Source: Microbacteriaceae bacterium 3FA27C10
Lineage (GTDB): Bacteria; Actinomycetota; Actinomycetes; Actinomycetales; Microbacteriaceae
DNA: 44,735 nt
Direction of reading: 5' to 3'
NCBI GenBank assembly: GCA_005502775.1
Contig: SCNI01000031.1
Coordinates: 1-44,735 of the forward strand
The notes below the pieces were generated by a model. That model searched no databases. It had not been told where the DNA came from and saw nothing but the letters and a program-made list of their open reading frames with translations. Shown in pieces: positions 23,286-31,266 of this stretch. The stretch's first letter is position 1. Every line of letters begins with the position of its first letter. Made by a program: the position numbers and the translations under genes.

Positions 23286-24466
23286 CGGGCCGCCCTCTGC
23301 TTGCGGCGGGTGGCCTTGGGGCTCCGCACGACGTCGCCGGCCGCGTCGATCTCGCTGATGGCGTTGCTGGAGGTCACCTGGTTGCGTCGCGAGATCACGA
23401 AGATCGACACGATCACCCCGAGTCCCGCGATGAGGTCGACGACGATTCCCGCCGTTCCGAGCCGTGCGACGAACGCGGCGACCGCCCCCACCACCGCGGA
23501 TGCCGGCAGCGTGAGCAGCCAGCCCACGCCGATCCGGCCCGCCGTGCGCCAGCGCACCGAGGAGCCGCGACGGCCGAGACCCGAACCGATCACCGAGCCC
23601 GAGGCCACCTGCGTGGTCGAGAGGGCGAAACCGAGATGGCTCGACGCCAGGATGGTGGCGGCCGTGCTGGTCTCGGCCGCGAAGCCCTGCGCCGGCTTCA
23701 CCTCGGTGAGCCCCGCGCCGAGGGTGCGGATGATGCGCCAGCCGCCCATGTAGGTGCCGAGCGCGATGGCCAGGGCGCAGGCGACGATGATCCAGATCTC
23801 GGGGCCGGTGCCGGCCGGCTGCAGACCGGCCGAGATGAGCAGCAGCGTGATGACTCCCATGGTCTTCTGCGCGTCGTTGGTACCGTGCGCGAGCGCCACG
23901 AGCGAGGAGGAGAAGATCTGCCCGTAGCGGAACCGGCCGCGCACGCCGGACTGCTCGCTCGAGGCGGGCATCCGGGTGATGAGGTAGGCCAGCCGCGTGG
24001 CGACGAAGGCGACGATGCCGGCCACCACCGGCGCCACGAGCGCGGGCAGCACGATCTTGCTGAGGAGCACGCCGTAGTCGACGACCCCGAACCCGGCGCC
24101 GACGACGGCGGCGCCGATGAGGCCGCCGAACAGGGCGTGCGACGAACTCGACGGCAAGCCGAAGAGCCAGGTCACGAGGTTCCAGACGATCGCCCCGATC
24201 AGGCCGGCGAAGATCATCTCGGGCAGGATCTGCACCCCGCCGTCGCCCTCGCGGATGAGGCCGCCCGAGATCGTCTTCGCCACCTCCGTGCTGAGGAATG
24301 CGCCCACCAGGTTGAGGGCCGCGGCGAGGGCCACGGCGACCTTGGGCTTCAGCGCACCGGTGGCGATGGGCGTCGCCATCGCGTTGGCGGTGTCGTGGAA
24401 GCCGTTGGTGAAATCGAAGAACAGGGCCAGGGCGATCACCAGCACGACGATCACCGACAGATCCAC
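23282..24466 (-). CDS. PiT family inorganic phosphate transporter
   Basis: Low-affinity phosphate permease (metal-phosphate/proton symport in the family), 394 residues with about ten transmembrane helices. Both PiT signatures are present: FTNGFHDTANAMATPIATGAL at the N-terminus, lengths as in the family, and VALAHGTNDAQKTMGVI in the second half. A basic tail (about residues 355-394) is cytoplasmic. The start is GTG, with AGGAG seven bases before it. It is divergent from the S9 peptidase and overlaps a small membrane protein gene. Confidence 0.94.
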   Translation of the reverse strand: MDLSVIVVLVIALALFFDFTNGFHDTANAMATPIATGALKPKVAVALAAALNLVGAFLSTEVAKTISGGLIREGDGGVQILPEMIFAGLIGAIVWNLVTWLFGLPSSSSHALFGGLIGAAVVGAGFGVVDYGVLLSKIVLPALVAPVVAGIVAFVATRLAYLITRMPASSEQSGVRGRFRYGQIFSSSLVALAHGTNDAQKTMGVITLLLISAGLQPAGTGPEIWIIVACALAIALGTYMGGWRIIRTLGAGLTEVKPAQGFAAETSTAATILASSHLGFALSTTQVASGSVIGSGLGRRGSSVRWRTAGRIGVGWLLTLPASAVVGAVAAFVARLGTAGIVVDLIAGLGVIVSIFVISRRNQVTSSNAISEIDAAGDVVRSPKATRRKQRAAR

Positions 24467-24595
24467 TGATGCTCTCCTGATCTGTCGCGTTCGTCGCGCA
24501 TCCGGCGTTCACCGGATGTTCATGCTGTTCGGGTTGCCCTCGGGGCCGTCACGACTATGCCATCCGGCCCGGCGCAGGTCAACACGAGCCGGCTC

Positions 24596-24601
24596 TACGC
24601 T
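24596..24601 (+). promoter_or_regulatory. Leaderless-type -10 element of the S9 peptidase
   Basis: TACGCT is six bases before the ATG at 24608. The spacer GGAGGG touches the ATG and is too close to serve as a normal ribosome site, which favours leaderless translation. Confidence 0.5.
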
Positions 24602-24607
24602 GGAGGG

Positions 24608-26752
24608 ATGGATGCTCTCCCTCCCCAGGCCCGTCGACAGCCCATCGAACGCGTTCACCACGGCGACACGGTGATCGACGCCTACGAGTGGTTGCGCGAC
24701 AAGGAGAACCCCGAGGTGATCGCCTACCTCGAGGCCGAGAACGCCTACACCGAGCAGGCCACCGCGCACCTGGAGGGGCTCCGCCAGAGCATCTTCGACG
24801 AGATCAAGTCGCGCACCCTCGAGACCGACCTCTCGGTGCCCGTGCGCGACGGCGGCCACTGGTACTACACCCGCACCGTCGAGGGGTCGCAGTACGGCGT
24901 GCACTGCCGGGCGCCGATCGCCGGCCCCGACGACTGGACTCCCCTGCAGCTCACGCCGGGCGAACCCGTCGCCGGCGAGCAGGTCGTGCTCGACGACAAC
25001 GCCGAGGCCGAGGGCCACGAGTTCTACTCCCTCGGCTCTTTCGACGTGAGCCCCGACGGGATGCTGCTGGCCTACGCCGTCGACACGCTCGGCGACGAGC
25101 GCTACACGCTGCGCATCCGCGACCTCGCCACCGGGGCCGATCTGCCCGACGTGGTGGAGGACACCTTCCCCGGCGCCGTGTTCTCCGGCGACGGCGGCAG
25201 CGTCTACTACCCCACCGTCGACGAGGCCTGGCGGCCCGACACCATCTGGCGCCACCGCGTGGGCACGCCGGCCGCCGACGACGAGACCGTGTTCACCGAG
25301 CCCGACGAGCGCTACTGGGTGGGCGTGGGGCTCACCCGCAGCAAGAAGTACCTCGAGATCGCGCTCGGCTCCAAGATCACGAGCGAGGTACTGCTGCTGG
25401 ACACCACGGATCCGGATGCGCGGTTCGAGGTGGTCTGGCCGCGCCGCGAGGGCGTGGAGTACTCGGTGGAGCACGCGGTGGTGGGCGGGCGCGACGTGCT
25501 GCTCGTGCTGCACAACGACGGGGCGGAGAACTTCGAGCTGATCGCCGTCGACCCCGCGCATCCTGCCGACCCCACCAGCTGGACCACGGTGCTCGCGCAC
25601 GACCCGGCCGTGCGCCTCGAAGACGTCGAGGCCTTCGCCGGTCACCTCACGGTCGACTACCGCCGCGACGGGCTCACGCGCATCGCGGTGCTGCCGCTCG
25701 ACCCGGCGTCGACGGAGATCGACGGCTCCGCGCTGCGGGAACTCGCCTTCGACGAGCCTCTGTTCGCCGTCGGAACCTCGGGCAACCCCGAGTGGCTGCA
25801 GCCCACCATCCGCTACGGCTACACCTCGTTCGTCACCCCCTCGTCGGTGTTCGACTACGACGTGACCACCGGCGCCTCGACGCTGCTGAAGCAGCAGCCG
25901 GTGCTCGGCGGGTACGACCCCGCCGCCTACGAGCAGCGGCGGGAATGGGCCACGGCGGCCGACGGCACCCGCGTGCCGATCTCGGTGGTGGCGCGCCGGG
26001 GCGTACTGGACGCCGCACCGGCCCCGTTCATCCTCTACGGCTACGGATCCTACGAGTCGTCGATCGACCCGGGGTTCTCGGTCGCGCGCCTCTCGCTGCT
26101 CGATCGGGGGGTCTCCTTCGCGATCGCGCACGTGCGCGGCGGCGGCGAGCTCGGGCGGCACTGGTACGAGAACGGCAAGACGCTCACCAAGAAGAACACC
26201 TTCACCGACTTCGTCGCCTGCGCCGAGCGCGTGATCGAACTCGGTTACACGAGCCCCTCCTCGCTCGTGGCGCAGGGCGGCAGCGCCGGCGGACTGCTGA
26301 TGGGCGCGGTGGCGAACCTCGCGCCCCAGCTGTTCGCGGGCATCCTCGCGCAGGTGCCGTTCGTCGACGCGCTCACCTCGATCCTGGACCCCTCCCTGCC
26401 GCTCACGGTGATCGAGTGGGACGAGTGGGGCGACCCGCTGCACGACCCCGAGGTGTACGCCTACATGAAGAGCTACTCGCCCTACGAGAACGTCACCGAG
26501 CAGCAGTACCCGCGCATCCTCGCCGTGACGAGCCTCAACGACACCCGGGTGCTCTACGTCGAGCCCGCGAAGTGGACGGCTCGCCTGCGCGAGGTCGGCG
26601 CCCCCGTGCTGCTGAAGACCGAGATGTCGGCCGGCCACGGCGGCGTCTCGGGCCGCTACGCCCGCTGGCACGAGGTCGCCGAGGAGTACGCCTGGATGCT
26701 GGATGTCTTGGGGTCCGCCGGTGACGGGGGGAATGATTCCACTGCCGCCTAG
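24608..26752 (+). CDS. S9 family serine peptidase (prolyl oligopeptidase / oligopeptidase B)
   Basis: Cytoplasmic serine oligopeptidase of 714 residues. An N-terminal beta-propeller (about 70-410) gates an alpha/beta-hydrolase domain. The catalytic triad can be placed: Ser559 in QGGSAGG, Asp645 in SLNDTRV and His677 in SAGHGG. GYGSYESSIDPGFS marks the hydrolase entry, and the acidic TVIEWDEWGDP region fits oligopeptidase B, which favours basic residues; that specificity is inferred. Start 24608 is taken rather than 24557 because of the TACGCT-N6-ATG pattern and homology. Its stop lies inside a large palindrome. Confidence 0.94.
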   Translation: MDALPPQARRQPIERVHHGDTVIDAYEWLRDKENPEVIAYLEAENAYTEQATAHLEGLRQSIFDEIKSRTLETDLSVPVRDGGHWYYTRTVEGSQYGVHCRAPIAGPDDWTPLQLTPGEPVAGEQVVLDDNAEAEGHEFYSLGSFDVSPDGMLLAYAVDTLGDERYTLRIRDLATGADLPDVVEDTFPGAVFSGDGGSVYYPTVDEAWRPDTIWRHRVGTPAADDETVFTEPDERYWVGVGLTRSKKYLEIALGSKITSEVLLLDTTDPDARFEVVWPRREGVEYSVEHAVVGGRDVLLVLHNDGAENFELIAVDPAHPADPTSWTTVLAHDPAVRLEDVEAFAGHLTVDYRRDGLTRIAVLPLDPASTEIDGSALRELAFDEPLFAVGTSGNPEWLQPTIRYGYTSFVTPSSVFDYDVTTGASTLLKQQPVLGGYDPAAYEQRREWATAADGTRVPISVVARRGVLDAAPAPFILYGYGSYESSIDPGFSVARLSLLDRGVSFAIAHVRGGGELGRHWYENGKTLTKKNTFTDFVACAERVIELGYTSPSSLVAQGGSAGGLLMGAVANLAPQLFAGILAQVPFVDALTSILDPSLPLTVIEWDEWGDPLHDPEVYAYMKSYSPYENVTEQQYPRILAVTSLNDTRVLYVEPAKWTARLREVGAPVLLKTEMSAGHGGVSGRYARWHEVAEEYAWMLDVLGSAGDGGNDSTAA

Positions 26753-26798
26753 GCGTTGAGCGGAGCTCAAAGGCGGCAGGAGCGAAATCATCCGCCCC
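26726..26798. terminator. Palindromic element A at the S9 / YciI convergence
   Basis: CTGCCGCCT (26742-26750) pairs with AGGCGGCAG (26771-26779). Inside is TTGAGC-GGA-GCTCAA (26756-26770), and outside GGGG...AATGATT pairs imperfectly with AATCATCCGCCCC. It includes the peptidase stop codon and faces the convergent YciI gene, so a bidirectional terminator is likely. It is related to element B at 27162-27241. Confidence 0.65.
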
Positions 26799-26808
26799 GC
26801 CACCTGTG

Positions 26809-27129
26809 TCACTCGTTCGGGAAGGGGCGGAGTTCGAGTTGGCCGTTGCGGGCCATCGGATGCTTCTCCGCGAGATCAAGAGCTTCGTCGAGATCCGCGC
26901 ACTCGAGGATGTCGAAGCCCCAGACCTCGGCGGTGGCTTCGGTGGGGCCGTCGGTGACGAGGCGCTCGCCGTTGCGGACTCGCACGACCTTCGCTTCGGA
27001 GGGAGCGAGGATGTCGCCGACCACGCGTTGGCCCGACGCATCGAGTTCGTCGACCCAGAGTTCGACGTCGGAATCGTCGGGCTCGATATCAGGGCTGGAG
27101 TCGGCGAGCACGAGCATCATGAAGAGCAT
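26809..27129 (-). CDS. YciI-like (YCII-related) protein
   Basis: Small ferredoxin-like alpha/beta protein of 106 residues of the YCII/DGPF group. The characteristic TDGPTEATAEVWGFDIL stretch sits at about residues 62-78, followed by the helix DLDEALDLAEKHP. Actinobacterial members are often annotated as sigma-factor-associated or as possible hydrolases, but no ECF sigma factor is adjacent here. Start 27129 is used because TACGGT is six bases upstream; an in-frame ATG nine codons earlier lacks signals. Palindromic elements lie on both sides. Confidence 0.82.
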   Translation of the reverse strand: MLFMMLVLADSSPDIEPDDSDVELWVDELDASGQRVVGDILAPSEAKVVRVRNGERLVTDGPTEATAEVWGFDILECADLDEALDLAEKHPMARNGQLELRPFPNE

Positions 27130-27135
27130 GTGAAC

Positions 27136-27141
27136 ACCGTA
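27136..27141 (-). promoter_or_regulatory. Leaderless-type -10 element of the YciI-like gene
   Basis: TACGGT on the minus strand is exactly six bases before the ATG at 27129. Confidence 0.45.
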
Positions 27142-27161
27142 CACATCGTCGAGCACCGCGA

Positions 27162-27241
27162 GAAGGGGGCGGGGATTTCGCCTTCCGCCGCCTTTGAGCT
27201 GCGCTCAACCGAAGGCGGAAGGCGAAATCCCCGCCCCCTTC
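27162..27241. terminator. Palindromic element B, 28-bp perfect arms
   Basis: Arms at 27162-27189 and 27214-27241 are perfect inverted repeats of 28 bases. Inside is TTGAGC-TGC-GCTCAA (27194-27208). It starts ten bases past the SNF2 stop, so it could terminate that transcript. Its centre and its right arm (GGCGAAATC, CCCGCCCC) resemble element A at 26726-26798. Confidence 0.8.
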
Positions 27242-27251
27242 GCCCCACCCT

Positions 27252-29366
27252 CTAGTCGGACAACGCCGACCGCAACAAAGACACCAGCGCATCCAGCTGC
27301 ACGGAGTCCGACGACCCCACCTCGACGTCCGAGCCGTCGAGCGCCCGGGCCGCGAGGCCCTGCTTGGAGTCGATCAGCTCGGCGATGCGGGTGTCGATGG
27401 TCTGGGCCGCGATGATGCGCCAGGCCGTCACCGGCTCCGCCTGACCGATGCGGTGCACGCGGTCGATCGCCTGGGTCTGCTCGGCGGCGGTCCAGGAGAG
27501 CTCGGCGAGAACGACGTTCGAGGCCGCCTGCAGGTTGAGACCGACGCCGGCCGCGGTGAGCGAGCAGACCGCCACCGAGACATCCGGGTCGTTGTTGAAG
27601 GCGTCGATCTCGCGCTGACGCAGGGTGGCCGACTGGTCGCCGCGGATCGAGACCGTCTTGAGCTCCCGGCGCGCGAAGAGCTCTTCGGCCGCATCCATCA
27701 CGTCGATGTGCTTGGCGAAGAACACCACCTTGCCCACCGAGCGGGCGAGCTGCGCCGCGTAGTCGGCGGCGAGGCCGGCCTTCGCGGTGCCGATCTGGCG
27801 CACCATGGTGAACACGTTGAGGCCCTGCTCGGTGGCCTTGGTGTCTTCGAGCTCCTGGCGGGCGACCAGGCGCATGAGGTCGTCATCCGGCAGTTCGTCG
27901 ACCTCGTCGCCGCGCTGGGCGGCGCGGGCGGCGATGAGCCGGCGATAGCGGGTCACCAGGCGGGCGGCGAGCTCGCGCTCGGCCTCGCGGATGGTGCGGC
28001 CCAGGTCGTCGTCGAGCTCCACCGGCAGGTCGACGATGCGCTTCGACGGGAGGTCGGCGGCCACGTCGATCTTGCGGCGGCGCACGATGCCCATGTCGAT
28101 GACGGCCTCGCGGGCCTCGGCGAAGAAGCCGGCGTCGGCCGGCGTGAGCCCCACCTCTTCGAGCCGCTCCATCAGCACCGGTGTGGGTTTGGCGCCGTCG
28201 ATCCAGCCGAGGAACTGCCAGATCGCCCGGAAGTCGTCGACGTCGTTGATCAGCGGCGTTCCGGTGAGCGCCATCATCAGCGGGTTGCCACCGGGGGCGG
28301 TGTGGCGGATGCGATCGGCCAGCGCCAGCACGTTGCGCGAACGCAGCGAGGACATGTTCTTGATGAAGTGCGCCTCGTCGACGACCATGCCGCGGAAGCC
28401 CATGGTGCCGAGCCAGGAGAGGTGCCGGTCGAGCACCTCGTAGTTGACCACCACCACGTCGGCGAACGCGTCGAGCGTCTCGCCGTCGCCGTGCACGACG
28501 GTGGCGCGGCGGTGCGGGGTCCAGATCTCGACCTCGCGGGCCCAGTTCATCTTCACGACGTTGGGCACCACGGCCAGCAGCGGGTAGGCATCCGCCACGG
28601 ATGCGGCCAGCAGCGACTGCGCCGTCTTGCCGAGGCCGGGCTCGTCGGCCAGCAGGAAGGTGCGGTGCCCGGCCTGCACGCTCTGCAGGAAGCGCGACTG
28701 ATGCACCATGAGCTCGTGCCCGGGAGGCGAGAGCCGGTCGATGGTGGGCGCCTCGGGAAGGTCCATGCTGGCGGCTGTGCCGCCGGCGCCGTACTCGAAG
28801 GCGCGGTAGAGCGGCCCGAGCAGTTCCCAGTTGCTGAGCCGGCCGACGCCGTGCGGCTTCGCCGGGGTGAGGTCGGGCGCCATGAAGGGGTTCGCGAGCT
28901 GGCGCGACTTCACCGAGGTGGGCACCACCTGGCGCTCCGCGAGCTCGGGCGGCACGACCGTGGCGGTCGGGAGGGGCGCATCCGGTTCGTCGTCGGGCAC
29001 GTCGTAGCCGGCGTCCTCGAGGTATTCACGGCGCAGCTTCTTCGCGGCGGGAGAGAGGGCGGCGTCGTTCTCGAGCAGCGCGATCAGCGAGGTGTCGCGC
29101 GCGGCGGTGCGGGCGAGGATCGACGCGATGCCGTCGAGGCGCTTCAGCTGCTCGGCGCGCTCGGAGTCGCTGAGCGTCGCATCCGACTTGATGCCCGCGC
29201 GCTCCTCGCGCATGAGGAGGGCCACCACGAGGAACTTCGTGCGATTCGCGGGGGCGACTTTGCCGCGCTGGGCGGCGGCTTCGACCTCGCGCACCTTGCG
29301 CGCGAGGATCGGGATCAGACCGGTGTTGTCTGCTGTGCGTGTTCGGCGACCGCCGGACCTTGACAT
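27252..29366 (-). CDS. SNF2-family DEAD/DEAH ATPase (SMARCAL1-like)
   Basis: Double-stranded-DNA translocase-type ATPase of 704 residues. Lobe 1 holds Walker A LADEPGLGKTAQSL, then VVPNVVKMNWAREVE, motif II DEAHFIKN and motif III ALTGTPLIN. Lobe 2 holds VVFFAKHIDVM, VSIRGDQSA, and motifs V-VI LQAASNVVLAELSWTAAEQ followed by QAIDRVHRIGQ. Architecture and motif style resemble the SMARCAL1/ZRANB3 annealing helicases, but with about 240 uncharacterised N-terminal residues. There is no SWIM domain and no restriction or defence partner next to it. ATG at 29366 has AGGAG four bases upstream. Confidence 0.88.
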   Translation of the reverse strand: MSRSGGRRTRTADNTGLIPILARKVREVEAAAQRGKVAPANRTKFLVVALLMREERAGIKSDATLSDSERAEQLKRLDGIASILARTAARDTSLIALLENDAALSPAAKKLRREYLEDAGYDVPDDEPDAPLPTATVVPPELAERQVVPTSVKSRQLANPFMAPDLTPAKPHGVGRLSNWELLGPLYRAFEYGAGGTAASMDLPEAPTIDRLSPPGHELMVHQSRFLQSVQAGHRTFLLADEPGLGKTAQSLLAASVADAYPLLAVVPNVVKMNWAREVEIWTPHRRATVVHGDGETLDAFADVVVVNYEVLDRHLSWLGTMGFRGMVVDEAHFIKNMSSLRSRNVLALADRIRHTAPGGNPLMMALTGTPLINDVDDFRAIWQFLGWIDGAKPTPVLMERLEEVGLTPADAGFFAEAREAVIDMGIVRRRKIDVAADLPSKRIVDLPVELDDDLGRTIREAERELAARLVTRYRRLIAARAAQRGDEVDELPDDDLMRLVARQELEDTKATEQGLNVFTMVRQIGTAKAGLAADYAAQLARSVGKVVFFAKHIDVMDAAEELFARRELKTVSIRGDQSATLRQREIDAFNNDPDVSVAVCSLTAAGVGLNLQAASNVVLAELSWTAAEQTQAIDRVHRIGQAEPVTAWRIIAAQTIDTRIAELIDSKQGLAARALDGSDVEVGSSDSVQLDALVSLLRSALSD

Positions 29367-29544
29367 CGTGCTCCTGTGGAGTATGGGCGAGGCCTCGTCT
29401 TCGCTGGAGACCGCCGCCGCCAGCCGACCGACGACACCGGATCGGTGCCGCTTCACGACTGCGAACAGTTCGAACGGGAGCCTGGGCCGAGCAACGCGAT
29501 GAGATCGCGGGCGGCACGAAGAGCGGGTTTCCCCGTTGCAGCAC

Positions 29545-29883
29545 TCAGTCTACGCGATTCACCTTGATCAGCAGGCCACTCGCCACGAACACCACGGCGC
29601 CGGCGAGATGGGCGATCTGCCAGCCGAACTCGGGCAGGTCGATCGGCAGCACCGGATTCCAGATCACGGCGATCGCGACCAGCGGGGGGATCCACCACCA
29701 CTGCTTCGCCTGCCAGGCGAACACCACCATGATCAGGGCGAGGATGCTCACCACGTAGCGCGCGATGGTGAACCAGTCGGAGTTGCCGATCACCGCCACG
29801 AAGGCGAGGAGGGCGATGGCTCCGAGGAGTCCCGGCGCGAGGGCCGGACGGGTGAAGGCGGGGGCGGTCTGGCGCGGGCTCAT
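29545..29883 (-). CDS. Small integral membrane protein
   Basis: A 112-residue protein with four likely helices at about residues 18-35, 38-57, 60-75 and 85-104. A WWWIPP motif and conserved prolines lie between the second and third helices. It resembles small DUF-type membrane proteins common in this family of bacteria (DUF6804-like), but this is recollection rather than a search result. TAGAAT lies nine bases upstream of the ATG. It is divergent from the 132-residue gene at 29923. Confidence 0.75.
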   Translation of the reverse strand: MSPRQTAPAFTRPALAPGLLGAIALLAFVAVIGNSDWFTIARYVVSILALIMVVFAWQAKQWWWIPPLVAIAVIWNPVLPIDLPEFGWQIAHLAGAVVFVASGLLIKVNRVD

Positions 29884-29910
29884 GTCTCGCCAATTCTAAG
29901 CGCCGCGAGA

Positions 29911-29916
29911 TATGTT
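29911..29916 (+). promoter_or_regulatory. Leaderless-type -10 element of the 29923 gene
   Basis: TATGTT lies exactly six bases before the ATG at 29923, in the 39-base divergent gap. Confidence 0.45.
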
Positions 29917-29922
29917 GAGTCC

Positions 29923-30321
29923 ATGACATTCGCCGCGCCTGCTTCGCCCCCCTTGTTCGCCGGCCCGGAGGGGCTCTGGACGGCCGATCCCGAAGAGCTG
30001 GCAGCCCGCCTGCTCGTCGCCGTGTTCGCCGGCCAGGGTGCTGTACCGCTGCCCCAGAAAGACGTCTCCGAGGTCTATTCGACGCTCGCGGCCCTCGGCG
30101 GCTACTCGCTGCCGGATGTGCGCTCCGGCAACACGCAGCCGCTCGGCCTGACCGTGCAGCTGGCCCAGGAATCGATCCTGATCTGGGAGCGCGCCACCGT
30201 CGCCACACGTCTCTCGGCCGGCACCGGCCCCGTCTCCCACACCATCACGATGCTGCGCTTCGGGCCGGGCATCCTCAGCTCCGCCGACCCGGTGGCCGCT
30301 CTCAAAGCGCGACTCCACTGA
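29923..30321 (+). CDS. Conserved unknown protein upstream of psuG
   Basis: A 132-residue soluble protein that I do not recognise. It has an amphipathic helix at about residues 24-38 (DPEELAARLLVAVFAG) and mixed strands after it, no signal peptide and no metal or nucleotide motif. The start is supported by TATGTT-N6-ATG. It ends with CAC TGA, where the TGA overlaps the CTG codon at 30318 that may begin psuG, and it is probably the first gene of the pseudouridine operon. Confidence 0.72.
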   Translation: MTFAAPASPPLFAGPEGLWTADPEELAARLLVAVFAGQGAVPLPQKDVSEVYSTLAALGGYSLPDVRSGNTQPLGLTVQLAQESILIWERATVATRLSAGTGPVSHTITMLRFGPGILSSADPVAALKARLH

Positions 30322-31262
30322 GCGGGGCAGCGGGCCGCCATGCCCCGTACACCGTCTCGTCCGAGGTCGCCGAAGCTCTCGACGAGGGCCGCCCCGTCGT
30401 CGCCCTCGAGTCCACGATCATCTCGCACGGCCTCCCGCGCCCCCGCAACCACGAGGCGGCGGTCGAGTTCGAGGAGATCCTCCGCTCCGCCGGAGTGACG
30501 CCGGCGACCATCGCCGTTCTCGACGGAATTCCGCGCATCGGGCTCGACGCCGAGGGCGTGCGCCGCATCGCCGACGAGGACATGGCGAAGGCCAGCGTGC
30601 GCGACCTCCCGATCCTCGCCGCGAAGAAGTCGAGCGGCGCCACCACGGTGGCCGCCACGGCGTACCTCGCCGGCAAGGCGGGGGTGCGCGTCTTCGCCAC
30701 CGGTGGCCTCGGCGGCGTGCACCGCGGCGCCTCCGAGTCGTTCGACGAGTCGGCCGACCTCTCCGCACTCGCCATCTCCCCCGTCACGGTGGTGTCGGCG
30801 GGCGTGAAGTCCGTGCTCGACATCCCGGCGACGCTCGAGCGGCTCGAGACCCTGAGCGTGCCCGTGATCGGCTTCGGCACGACGAACTTCCCGAGCTTCT
30901 GGCTGCGCGAGTCCGGGTACACGATCGACTGGATGGTCGACGACGCCCGCGAGGTCGCCCTCGTGATGCGCGGGCAGGACGAGCTGGGTCACGGCCAGGG
31001 CATCGTCGTGGCGAACCCCATCCCGGCCGATCAGCAGTGGGACCCGGCCGAGCACGACCGCGTTCTCGCCACCGCCTTCGCGGCGGCCGAGGAGGCCGGC
31101 GTCACGGGCAAGGCCGTCACGCCCTTCCTGCTCGGCTACATCGTCGACGCCTCCGGCGGCAGGAGCCTCGAGGTGAACCTCGACATCGCGCGGAACAACG
31201 TGAGGGTGGCGGCCGAGATCGCCATCGCCTGGAGTGCGCTGAACGCCGACGCGGAGGACTGA
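30318..31262 (+). CDS. psuG: Pseudouridine-5'-phosphate glycosidase
   Basis: Cleaves the C-C glycosidic bond of pseudouridine 5'-phosphate to uracil and ribose 5-phosphate. Conserved blocks are all present: VALESTIISHGLPRP, the SGATTVAATAYLAG and FATGGLGGVHRGASES segments, and VVSAGVKSVLDIPATLE carrying the catalytic Lys. The conserved frame is open upstream of the first block but contains no ATG, GTG or TTG there. The best in-frame candidate is CTG at 30318, overlapping the previous stop (CTGA) and giving 314 residues, a normal length. One extra C in the CCCC run at 30343-30346 would instead give an ATG start at 30340. Confidence 0.85.
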   Translation: MSGAAGRHAPYTVSSEVAEALDEGRPVVALESTIISHGLPRPRNHEAAVEFEEILRSAGVTPATIAVLDGIPRIGLDAEGVRRIADEDMAKASVRDLPILAAKKSSGATTVAATAYLAGKAGVRVFATGGLGGVHRGASESFDESADLSALAISPVTVVSAGVKSVLDIPATLERLETLSVPVIGFGTTNFPSFWLRESGYTIDWMVDDAREVALVMRGQDELGHGQGIVVANPIPADQQWDPAEHDRVLATAFAAAEEAGVTGKAVTPFLLGYIVDASGGRSLEVNLDIARNNVRVAAEIAIAWSALNADAED

Positions 31263-31266
31263 CACC

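Noticed and set aside
24467-24595. Pho box in the gap between the PiT and S9 genes
   Set aside because: Only single CCGG/GTTCA-like repeats are seen; no pair of 11-bp direct repeats at the needed spacing.
24509-26812. 767-residue minus-strand open frame antisense to the S9 peptidase
   Set aside because: GC-bias shadow; the sense strand has a complete serine-peptidase triad and a promoter.
27453-29363. 636-residue plus-strand open frame opposite the SNF2 ATPase
   Set aside because: Shadow with low-complexity composition; the sense strand carries all helicase motifs.
30340-30342. ATG as the psuG start
   Set aside because: It is in a different frame from the conserved PsuG sequence; it would work only if one C were added to the run at 30343-30346.
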